This document shows, in pieces, positions 25,779-32,486 of a stretch of 36,859 nt of DNA. The stretch spans positions 1 to 36,859 of the forward strand of contig CAMENN010000015.1 of NCBI GenBank assembly GCA_945928315.1. The letters are read 5' to 3'. The translations under genes were made by a program, and so were the position numbers. Numbering within the stretch: position 1 is the stretch's first letter; each line of letters begins with the position of its first letter. This DNA is from an uncultured Clostridia bacterium. Its GTDB lineage: Bacteria > Bacillota > Clostridia > Christensenellales > Aristaeellaceae. Under the pieces are notes generated by a model, which worked only from the letters and a program-made list of their open reading frames with translations, did not search any database and was not told where the DNA came from.

Positions 25779-25815
25779 GTTCCCGCCTCCCGTCTGAAAA
25801 GGATCTTCTGATTGT

Positions 25816-25844
25816 ATTGTACTCATTCCGGGCGGCGGAATCAA
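25816..25844 (-). promoter_or_regulatory. Sigma-A promoter for the peptide, sugar transferase and VOC operon
   Basis: On the minus strand TTGATT (25839-25844) and TACAAT (25816-25821) are 17 bp apart. A second TACAAT overlaps it at 25811-25816. The start of the 23-residue frame is 37 nt downstream. Confidence 0.8.
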
Positions 25845-25894
25845 GCCCTGAACGCGCAAAAAGCGCTGGCATGCCGCCTGCGGCATCAGAAAGC

Positions 25895-25936
25895 AAAAAG
25901 CAGCGTCCCGCCGGATCGTCTCCGGGGAACGCTGCC
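25895..25936 (-). terminator. Intrinsic terminator after the esterase gene
   Basis: On the minus strand GCAGCGT...ACGCTGC forms a long stem with an inner CCGG-type pairing, followed by TTTTTGC. It begins 12 nt after the esterase stop codon and closes the flavoprotein-ferredoxin-esterase operon. Confidence 0.85.
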
Positions 25937-25947
25937 CTTTGGCTGTG

Positions 25948-27735
25948 TTATTCGCTCAGCGCATCGGCCATGATGCCGTCGATGTAGTCGTACAGATCCT
26001 GCACGTCGATCTCGGCGGGGCTGTGCGGCTGATCCCAGCTGACCTCAATGACAGAATCCTCAATCTCGTCCGCCGCGTAGGTCAGCAGCGCGTTGTGCAT
26101 CAGCCAGGCCGCCGGCAGGCCGTGATCGCCGTCCGCGGAGCCGATGTGGAAGCGCCAGTGCGGCGCGAGCGTGCTCGCCCAGTACGCGTCGTCATGGAGC
26201 ACGTAGTTCGCCGGGCTCATGATCTCCAGCAGCCTGGTGGCCTCGTCGTCCACATCCGCCGCGTAGGCATCCGCCAGACGGACGATGTAGTCATACTCCT
26301 CCGCGGTGAAGGCGTCGGAGTCCCTGTACTCCTCGACCATCTCGCCGAGCAGATCGCGCACGAGCACGCTGAAGTGCTTGCGGTTGCCGTCCGCATCCAC
26401 AAACGCGCTGCCCTCATTGCTCGCCTTGTTGTAGGAGTCGAGGCTCGGGCACATCTTGTTGCGGCTGATGAAGTTGCCCATGAACACGTCGTAGTCGGTG
26501 ATCGTCGCCGTCACGCCGTCCTCGGCCAGCTCAAGCCACGCATCCGCGCCGTAGTCGTCATAGAGATGCTGCACATACGCGGCGGCATCCGGATACTTCT
26601 CCTTGTCGGGCTTGGTCAGCTCATCATAGCGGGTGAGCCACTGGGTCAGGCCGTCGGAATAGAGCTGCACCAGGCCGGTGAAATACGCACCGTTGCGGCC
26701 GTCATCGCCCAGGTCGAAGCCCCAGCTCTGCACATAGTCCACATACCAGTCATAGAGCTTGGCCGCGAGCTCATCCTCGTGCGCGCCGCCGAGCACATTG
26801 TCACCGAAGGGATGGAAGTTGCCGCGGCCCACGGTGATCTGGTCGCTGATGTCGTTGCCGTACATATCCACGGCCATCGCGTTGAACAGGAAGTACTCCT
26901 GATTGCCCGCCTGGAACCACTCATACGCCGCATCCGCGGAGTCGAGATTCGTGATCGGGCAATAGCCCAGCACGATGAAGATGTCATCGGTCGCGTCCGC
27001 CGCGCCGATGTCGGCCAGATAGCCGTCATAGATCGCGGAGTTGCCGGAGGCGCCCAGCATCACGCCGACCGCACCGCCGGAGCTGTAGCCGTAGGAGACG
27101 ATGCGCTCCGCGTCGCCCGGGAGCACGTCGTTGTTGGCCTTCAGGTAGCGGATGCCCGCCTTAAGGTCCACCATGATCAGCGGAAGCTGGCCGATGTAGT
27201 GGCCCTCGGCGTCCACGGTATCCTTGCCGCGCGCGCCGACGCTCACCTGCACATAGCCCTCCTGCATGTAGGCGATGGTCACGTCCTGCACGGCGCTGGA
27301 GGAATAGCCGCCGCTGGTGTTGGTGTAGAGGATGGGCGCGGTGTCCGCCGTGTAGACGACGCCGTTGCTGCTGGTGACGCTGCCCTCGGCGCTCTTCACG
27401 ACCTTGCCGTCAGCTTCCTGCATATACGCCTCGGGCGCGTAGATCGCCATGTGCTCCACGGTGGGGTCCACCGGGGAAGCGCAGTAGACGACGTCCAGCA
27501 TATAATAGGAAACACCGGTGGCTTCATCCGTGACGAGCGCCCACTGATCGGCATAGTCCTCTGCGTTCAGGCTGTACGCGCCGTCCTCAGCAACAACCGG
27601 CACGGCGGCCTTGTGAATCGGTTCGGGCGTGGCAGCAGGCGCGGCGCCAAAGCCGCCGCTTTCCGCGAGGGAGACGCCGCACAGCAGGCTCAGCGCGAGC
27701 GCGGCTGCGAGGGAAGCCTTCATGATCTTCTTCAT
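25948..27735 (-). CDS. Exported tannase/feruloyl-esterase-like alpha/beta hydrolase
   Basis: The 595-residue product has a Sec signal peptide (about 1-24, cut near SLAES). An alpha/beta-hydrolase of the bacterial tannase type follows: YYMLDVVYCASPVDPTVEHM (77-96) and IYAPEAYM, the nucleophile motif GYSSG (216-220, Ser218), a late WRFHIGSADGDHG segment where the acid residue is expected, and EVSWDQPHSPAE with the likely catalytic His. Tannases hydrolyse galloyl esters, and relatives cleave feruloyl or chlorogenic esters. The substrate here is inferred, not known. It is the last gene of the operon after the flavoprotein and ferredoxin, and its start (AAGGA about 7 nt before the ATG) follows an intercistronic hairpin. 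The D-x-D-H-G segment differs from the D-x-D-T I recall for characterised tannases. Confidence 0.72.
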   Translation of the reverse strand: MKKIMKASLAAALALSLLCGVSLAESGGFGAAPAATPEPIHKAAVPVVAEDGAYSLNAEDYADQWALVTDEATGVSYYMLDVVYCASPVDPTVEHMAIYAPEAYMQEADGKVVKSAEGSVTSSNGVVYTADTAPILYTNTSGGYSSSAVQDVTIAYMQEGYVQVSVGARGKDTVDAEGHYIGQLPLIMVDLKAGIRYLKANNDVLPGDAERIVSYGYSSGGAVGVMLGASGNSAIYDGYLADIGAADATDDIFIVLGYCPITNLDSADAAYEWFQAGNQEYFLFNAMAVDMYGNDISDQITVGRGNFHPFGDNVLGGAHEDELAAKLYDWYVDYVQSWGFDLGDDGRNGAYFTGLVQLYSDGLTQWLTRYDELTKPDKEKYPDAAAYVQHLYDDYGADAWLELAEDGVTATITDYDVFMGNFISRNKMCPSLDSYNKASNEGSAFVDADGNRKHFSVLVRDLLGEMVEEYRDSDAFTAEEYDYIVRLADAYAADVDDEATRLLEIMSPANYVLHDDAYWASTLAPHWRFHIGSADGDHGLPAAWLMHNALLTYAADEIEDSVIEVSWDQPHSPAEIDVQDLYDYIDGIMADALSE

Positions 27736-27767
27736 GGGATTTCCTTTCTTTCCATTCAGAGGGAGGG

Positions 27768-27797
27768 CCTGCCGCCGCTTTTCACAGCGGCGGCAGG
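27768..27797 (-). promoter_or_regulatory. Perfect intercistronic hairpin between ferredoxin and esterase
   Basis: CCTGCCGCCGC (27768-27778) pairs perfectly with GCGGCGGCAGG (27787-27797) around an 8-nt loop. No U-tract follows in the direction of transcription, so it is not a standard terminator. It could block 3' exonucleases or slow RNA polymerase, so that ferredoxin and flavoprotein mRNA is more abundant than esterase mRNA. Confidence 0.7.
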
Positions 27798-27817
27798 TGT
27801 GGAGGCAGCCGGTCGAA

Positions 27818-28093
27818 TCAGGTCCTTTCGACGACGGGCTGCTCGAAGCGGTTGAGCGGCACGGTCGTGGCGGCGCGGTAGGCGGTCTGCGCATAGCCGT
27901 ACATGTCGTTGACGATGGTCAGCGAGCGGCCATAGCAGTTGACGAAGCACTGTCCGCAGCTCTGGCAGTTCTCGGGGAAGGCGATGACGGACTTGCGGTT
28001 CGCCTCATCGAAGCGGAAAACGTCCATCGGGCAGACCTTCACGCACTGACGGCAGCCGATGCACCTGTTGAGATCATATCTTGCAACGCTCAT
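27818..28093 (-). CDS. Two-cluster [4Fe-4S] ferredoxin
   Basis: The 91-residue product has two cysteine sets: CIGCRQCVKVCP (Cys11, 14, 17, 21) and CQSCGQCFVNC (Cys43, 46, 49, 53). That is enough for two [4Fe-4S] clusters. The layout resembles the ferredoxin subunit that accompanies AprA-type flavoproteins. It has no signal peptide of its own. The gene starts 24 nt after the flavoprotein stop codon, with AAAGGAG about 10 nt upstream, so it is the natural electron-transfer partner of that flavoprotein. About 35 residues follow the second cluster and have no recognised motif. Confidence 0.9.
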   Translation of the reverse strand: MSVARYDLNRCIGCRQCVKVCPMDVFRFDEANRKSVIAFPENCQSCGQCFVNCYGRSLTIVNDMYGYAQTAYRAATTVPLNRFEQPVVERT

Positions 28094-28117
28094 CGTGATA
28101 AGCTCCTTTCCGTGTGA

Positions 28118-30082
28118 TCACTTGCCCCAGCCGCTGCTGGCCTCCTCAGCCGGCAGGCCGAGCGTCTCGAGCTCGTTCGGGAAGTAATAGGTGTAGCGGG
28201 TCTTGTAGTCCGCGGTGAGGTCGCCCTTCCAGGAGTCCTTCACCGGCACACGCGCCACATCCACGCCGCCCTCGGCGTTCTTCTGCAGCGTGATGATGCA
28301 CAGGAAGTTCTCGTCGTCGCGGTACGGATAGTCGGTGCGGTAATGCACGCCGCGGGTCTCCTTGCGCTCGAGGCTGGCGCGCAGGGACAGCTCGGCGTTG
28401 AGGATCTTATGGCGCATTTCCAGGCACAGGCGCACGTCGTGATAGTTGGCCGCCTGCAGCTTGGGCATGACCTTGTCGCGCAGGACCTCCACCTGGGTGA
28501 GCGCGGCCCTCAGCGTCTCCTCGCTCTTGGTGATGTAGACCCAGTACGGGGACATGATGTTGACCAGCTGATCGCGCGCCCAGTTCGGATCGAAGCCGGA
28601 GGTGACGGACAGCGGCGCCTGAATGGTCGCAGTCTCCTCATCGATGCGCTCCTGAGAGATCGGGGTCAGCTCCGCGCCCGCGGCATAGGCCGCAGCGGCA
28701 GCGCCGGCACGATTACCCTGGATGGAGACGAAGTTAGAGGTGAAGCCCACGCCGCAGGGATACGCAGAGCCGGTCGGGCCGCAGGCGTTCATGCCGTCGC
28801 CGGCCACCCACAGGCCTTCGATGCTCGTCTTGCCCTCGAGGTCATCGAGGCCGCAGAACACGCCGTTGGTCAGGTGCGCGCCGAAGCCGACCGCAGCGCC
28901 GTAGATGTCGCCCTTGAACATCGTGTCGTTGTTCTTGCCGGTACGCACCTCGTTCGGGTTATCGGACTCGGAGCCGCCGCGGCGGGTGATGCTCTGGGTG
29001 GACATGTCCTCCATGGAGGAGCCGTCGTTGAGGGCGAGGCCGTTCATCGCCTTGGTGACGCGGTCGAGCACCATGACCTTCGCCTTGCTGGTGGCGTAGG
29101 AGATTGCGGTCTCCGGCGTGATGTCGCCGCCGCAGAGCCAGCAGTTGTCCAGGTACGTCCAGTTGTTGTTGAGGAACGCGTTGCCCGGCGCCCAGGAGAG
29201 CGTCATGTGGAAGTCGTCAAACTCCTTGCCGGCGATGGGCAGGCCCAGGTTGTAGGCGATGTACTCGCCGTCGAACGTGTCGCCGCCGGTCGGGAAGCCG
29301 GTCGGCTTGTAGCAGCCGCCGCCCATGCACATGATGACAGCCTTCGCGCTGCAGGTGATGATCGCGCCGCTGGGCACATGGAAGCCCACCGCGCCGCAGA
29401 CCCTGTTGTTCTCCACGATGACGTTGGTCACCATGGTGTAGTCGGCGTATTCGATGTTCTTCGCCTTGAGCACGGCCTCGAACTTGGTGCGGCGGTCATG
29501 CTCGGCATACGCCTCGCGGTAGCCCGCGAAGTCGTTCTTCTCGTAGTAGCCGGTCTCGGTCGCACGGTCATACTGATCGAGGATGCCCCAGTCGCGCAGG
29601 CGCTCATAGGTGCCCTTCGACTCCTTGAGCCAGACCTCGTACCAGTCCATGTTGCCGATGTACTCGCTGCCGTGGTTGATGCAGGTGCGCAGCGCGTCGA
29701 GATCATCGCCCATCTCCGGGTCCGCCCAGCGATGGGAGCTCGGCCACGGGCTCAGGCCGGAGTAGCCCGGATGGCCCTTATCGATCATGACGACCTTCTG
29801 GCCGGCGTCCGCAGCCGCAGCCGCAGCATTCAGGCCCGCAAAGCCGCCGCCGATGACCAGCACGTCGCAGGTGTATTTCGTCTTTTCAGGCGCAGCCGCC
29901 TCGGGGATGGGCAGCTCGCTCGTCACGCGCTGCGCCGCCTGCTCCGGCGTCTCGTTTTCCGCGCAGGCAGGAAGCACCATGCCCATAGCCGGCAGGGCGC
30001 TCAGGCCCACGCCCAGCATGCTCGCCTTCAGGAACGAACGGCGGGACATGCCCTCGGCGTCTTTCTTCATGTTGTTGCTCAT
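28118..30082 (-). CDS. Tat-exported FAD-dependent reductase (fumarate reductase/AprA-like flavoprotein)
   Basis: The 654-residue product begins with a twin-arginine signal (MSRRSFLKA, Arg14-Arg15) ahead of a hydrophobic stretch and a lipobox-like LPAC (Cys40), so it may be a Tat-exported lipoprotein. The FAD domain starts CDVLVIGGGFAGLNAAAA (72-89). Later blocks include LWVAGDGMNACGPTGSAYP and a C-terminal helical region with LRASLERKETRGVHYRTDYPYRDDENF, as in succinate dehydrogenase, fumarate reductase and AprA subunits. Relatives in gut anaerobes reduce fumarate-like acids, urocanate or cinnamates. The acceptor here is not shown. It is the first gene of the operon; the ATG at 30082 has GGGAGAG about 8 nt upstream. 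There is no heme domain, so the partner ferredoxin probably supplies electrons. Confidence 0.85.
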   Translation of the reverse strand: MSNNMKKDAEGMSRRSFLKASMLGVGLSALPAMGMVLPACAENETPEQAAQRVTSELPIPEAAAPEKTKYTCDVLVIGGGFAGLNAAAAAADAGQKVVMIDKGHPGYSGLSPWPSSHRWADPEMGDDLDALRTCINHGSEYIGNMDWYEVWLKESKGTYERLRDWGILDQYDRATETGYYEKNDFAGYREAYAEHDRRTKFEAVLKAKNIEYADYTMVTNVIVENNRVCGAVGFHVPSGAIITCSAKAVIMCMGGGCYKPTGFPTGGDTFDGEYIAYNLGLPIAGKEFDDFHMTLSWAPGNAFLNNNWTYLDNCWLCGGDITPETAISYATSKAKVMVLDRVTKAMNGLALNDGSSMEDMSTQSITRRGGSESDNPNEVRTGKNNDTMFKGDIYGAAVGFGAHLTNGVFCGLDDLEGKTSIEGLWVAGDGMNACGPTGSAYPCGVGFTSNFVSIQGNRAGAAAAAYAAGAELTPISQERIDEETATIQAPLSVTSGFDPNWARDQLVNIMSPYWVYITKSEETLRAALTQVEVLRDKVMPKLQAANYHDVRLCLEMRHKILNAELSLRASLERKETRGVHYRTDYPYRDDENFLCIITLQKNAEGGVDVARVPVKDSWKGDLTADYKTRYTYYFPNELETLGLPAEEASSGWGK

Positions 30083-30138
30083 GATACACTCTCCCTTGCT
30101 TGTATTCTCCCGCAGCGGGTGCGGAAGGACTTGTGAAA

Positions 30139-30167
30139 AGTATATCATTTTGCCGGAGGGCTGGGTA
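30139..30167 (-). promoter_or_regulatory. Promoter of the flavoprotein-ferredoxin-esterase operon, weak -35
   Basis: On the minus strand TATACT (30139-30144) is a good -10, but the hexamer 17 bp upstream is TACCCA (30162-30167), a poor -35. A promoter of this kind usually needs an activator. A repeat of the LytTR-type operator lies 8 bp upstream of that -35. Confidence 0.65.
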
Positions 30168-30174
30168 TGCCGCC

Positions 30175-30260
30175 CGCTCAACTGGCGCGGCGGTGCGACC
30201 AAATGGCATTCCCCTCCCGTCCGCATGCCATTTGGTCGGAAAAAACTGCCATTCAGTCGG
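30175..30260. promoter_or_regulatory. Two diverging pairs of direct repeats, candidate LytTR operators
   Basis: On the plus strand TGCCATTTGGTCGG (30226-30239) is repeated as TGCCATTCAGTCGG (30247-30260), exactly 21 bp on. On the minus strand TGCCATTTGGTCG (30208 to 30196) is followed 21 bp later by CGCCAGTTGAGCG (30187 to 30175; 9 of 13 matches). The two inner copies also form a 14-bp inverted repeat. LytTR regulators such as ComE and AgrA bind direct repeats about 21-22 bp apart, so each pair faces one of the two diverging promoters. Confidence 0.7.
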
Positions 30261-30280
30261 TGCCGGCGCGAAAATGCGGG

Positions 30281-30310
30281 TTGCTCCGGGATTGCAGAAA
30301 ATGCTATAAT
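30281..30310 (+). promoter_or_regulatory. Promoter of the LytTR two-component operon
   Basis: TATAAT (30305-30310) is a perfect -10 with TGC before it (extended -10). The best -35 is TTGCTC (30281-30286) at 18 bp. The start codon is 35 nt downstream, and the plus-strand direct repeats end 20 bp upstream of the -35, consistent with autoregulation. Confidence 0.75.
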
Positions 30311-30344
30311 GATTGCAAAAGCGGGCACAGGCGGGAGGACGGGC

Positions 30345-31052
30345 ATGATTCGGGTTGCGATTGCGGAGGACATGGAATTCGAGCGGGAGGCGCTGCTGCG
30401 GCACCTGCGCCGCTACGAGCAGGAGCGCGGGGAAGCGTTTTCCTGCACGGTCTTTGAAAACGGCGAGGAGCTGCTGCGCGGCTACGGCGAGGGCTTTGAC
30501 CTCCTGCTGCTGGACGTGGCGATGCCCCGCGTGGACGGGCTGACCGCCGCGCGCCGCATCCGGCGGCAGGACGAGAAGGTCGTCATCCTTTTCATCACCT
30601 CCATGGTGCAGTACGCCGTGCAGGGCTACAGCGTGGACGCGCTCGACTTTCTCGTCAAGCCCGTGGGCTACACGGGCCTGCGGCTGCGGCTGGACCGCGC
30701 GCTCGCGCGCATCGCCCAGAGCCGTCCCCGGTGCATTCAGGTGCGCAGCGCCAGCGGGCTGTGCTCCGTGCCGGTGAGCGGCATCCGGTATGTGGAGACG
30801 TGCAGCCACCGCATCATCATCCACACCGGGGACGCGGAGCTGCTCACGGACATGACGATGAAGCAGATCGAATCGGAGCTCGCCCGGCAGCCGTTCTTCC
30901 GCTGCCACACCTCCTATCTGGTCAATTTCCGCTATGTGGACAGGATTCAGGGCAATGACATCGACGTGGACGGCCATCGCCTCTCCATCAGCCGCTACCG
31001 CCGCCGGGAGCTGATGGACGCCTGGACGGCCTATCTGGGGGCAAACGCATGA
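30345..31052 (+). CDS. LytTR-family response regulator
   Basis: The 235-residue product has a receiver domain (about 1-120) with the acidic pair Glu8-Asp9, phospho-acceptor Asp57 (LLLLDVAMP) and Lys105 (LVKPVG). A C-terminal LytTR DNA-binding domain follows (about 130-230), with FFRCHTSYLVNFRYVDRI and the late GHRLSISRYRRREL typical of the fold. The start ATG at 30345 has GGGAGG 7 nt upstream; the open frame extends upstream only through the promoter region. Its stop overlaps the kinase start by 4 nt. The diverging direct repeats at 30175-30260 are its most likely binding sites, so it should control both its own operon and the flavoprotein operon. Confidence 0.93.
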   Translation: MIRVAIAEDMEFEREALLRHLRRYEQERGEAFSCTVFENGEELLRGYGEGFDLLLLDVAMPRVDGLTAARRIRRQDEKVVILFITSMVQYAVQGYSVDALDFLVKPVGYTGLRLRLDRALARIAQSRPRCIQVRSASGLCSVPVSGIRYVETCSHRIIIHTGDAELLTDMTMKQIESELARQPFFRCHTSYLVNFRYVDRIQGNDIDVDGHRLSISRYRRRELMDAWTAYLGANA

Positions 31053-32377
31053 GCGGGCTGATGAATCTGGGCCTTCCGCCCTTCATGATGACGGTCGGGC
31101 AGGCCGTTTGCGCCATCTTCTTTCTGCTGCGCGGCGAACGGACGCGCCATGTCGGTCCGGCCCGCCGCGCGGGTCTGTCGCTCGCGCTGATTGCCGCGAA
31201 CACGATCATCCAGACCGCCCTGCGCATGATGATCGCCGAGCACGAGCACGCGGCGATGGTTCCCTATCTGCTCGTTTCCCTGGTGGTGTATACGCTCTTT
31301 GCGCAGCTGTTCTCCGGCCTGCCGGTCAAGACCAGCCTCTTCGCCGGGCTGATCTTCCTGACGGCGGACAACAGCGCCTGGTCGCTGATCAACAGCGTGT
31401 CGCGGATGATCTTCAGCCGCAACTTCCTGTACACCGGCGGCCTTGGCGGGCGTCTGCTCGCCGTTCTGGCGCTCTGGGCGGTAGAAATGGCCATTCTGGA
31501 GCTGGTGCGCCGCAATCTGCCGCCGCTGCACAGCGTGTTCCTCTCCCGGCGCACGCTGCTGCTCATCGCGCTGGCCGCCGTGCCGTTTCTGACGATCCGA
31601 TGGTTTTCCAGCCAGCTCCCCGCGGAAAACGCCAAGACCTTTCAGTTCTGCATCACGCTGTGCTTCCTGTGGCAGCTCGTGCTGCTCGTCGGCTCGGTGG
31701 CCCGGGAATCGACGGAGCGCGAGCAGCGCGCCGAGCAGGAGATGCAGCGCGTGCTGCAGGCCCAGCAGCAGCAGTTCGACTTCAAGCTGCAAAGCATCGA
31801 GGCGGTCAACCGCAAATATCACGACATGAAGAACCTGCTGCTCTACCTGGAAAAGGGCCAGCGCGACGCGCCGGAGCTGCGCTCGCTCATGCAGGAGATG
31901 GCCCCGTTTGAGACGCTCGTCTCTACGGGCAACGAGGCCGTGGACATCATCCTGACCGAGAAGCTGACCCTGTGCCAGCAGGAGGGCATCTGCTGCGTGC
32001 CCTATGTGGACGGGCGCATGCTCGACTTCGTCGGTCCGCTGGACATCTGCACGATCTTCGGCAACGCGCTGGACAACGCCATCGAGAGCTGCCGCAGGAT
32101 CGACGATCCGGAGGGCCGCCACATCAGCGTCAAGACCAACCGGCGCGGCGGCTGCACGGTGCTCGTCTTCCGCAACACGTTCGCCGAGGCACCCGTGCTT
32201 CAGGACGGCATGCCCGTGAGCACCAAGCAGGACAGGGAAAACCACGGCTTCGGCCTCAAGAGCATCCGCTTCATCGTCGGCAAATACGACGGGCAGCTGC
32301 ACTGCCAGGCGGAGGGGCGGGAGTTCGTGCTGACGCTGCTGCTCCCCGTGCCCGAAAGCGAATCGGAGCGCGCATAA
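31049..32377 (+). CDS. GHKL sensor histidine kinase, AgrC/NatK-like
   Basis: The 442-residue product has an N-terminal sensor region of about six hydrophobic segments (roughly 8-215) with little extracellular sequence, a coiled-coil linker rich in Glu and Gln (about 218-255), and the phospho-acceptor His258 in RKYHDMKN. The ATP-binding domain has the N box IFGNALDNAIES (Asn339) and the G box NHGFGLKSI (399-406). Kinases of this group respond to peptides or other ligands that reach the membrane; the ligand here is unknown. It is translationally coupled to the response regulator. Placed next to the esterase and reductase genes, it may sense a phenolic ester, its acid, or the redox state of the membrane, but nothing in the sequence decides this. 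Confidence 0.92.
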   Translation: MSGLMNLGLPPFMMTVGQAVCAIFFLLRGERTRHVGPARRAGLSLALIAANTIIQTALRMMIAEHEHAAMVPYLLVSLVVYTLFAQLFSGLPVKTSLFAGLIFLTADNSAWSLINSVSRMIFSRNFLYTGGLGGRLLAVLALWAVEMAILELVRRNLPPLHSVFLSRRTLLLIALAAVPFLTIRWFSSQLPAENAKTFQFCITLCFLWQLVLLVGSVARESTEREQRAEQEMQRVLQAQQQQFDFKLQSIEAVNRKYHDMKNLLLYLEKGQRDAPELRSLMQEMAPFETLVSTGNEAVDIILTEKLTLCQQEGICCVPYVDGRMLDFVGPLDICTIFGNALDNAIESCRRIDDPEGRHISVKTNRRGGCTVLVFRNTFAEAPVLQDGMPVSTKQDRENHGFGLKSIRFIVGKYDGQLHCQAEGREFVLTLLLPVPESESERA

Positions 32378-32405
32378 CTTGCCGCCCCGATTCGCCCGCG
32401 CCCCC

Positions 32406-32434
32406 TTGAATCCGCGGACAGAATTTGGTACAAT
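32406..32434 (+). promoter_or_regulatory. Sigma-A promoter of the MBOAT operon
   Basis: TTGAAT (32406-32411) and TACAAT (32429-32434) are 17 bp apart with TGG before the -10 (extended -10). The MBOAT start codon is 53 nt downstream. It separates this operon from the kinase gene, whose stop codon is 29 nt upstream of the -35. Confidence 0.82.
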
Positions 32435-32486
32435 GTATGGTGCAGTTTTTTTGAAAAAATCATCAACCCACAAAGGATGAGCCCCG

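Noticed and set aside
25939-27855. A 638-codon plus-strand frame opposite the esterase.
   Set aside because: The minus-strand frame has a signal peptide, nucleophile motif and ribosome site; the plus-strand frame has none.
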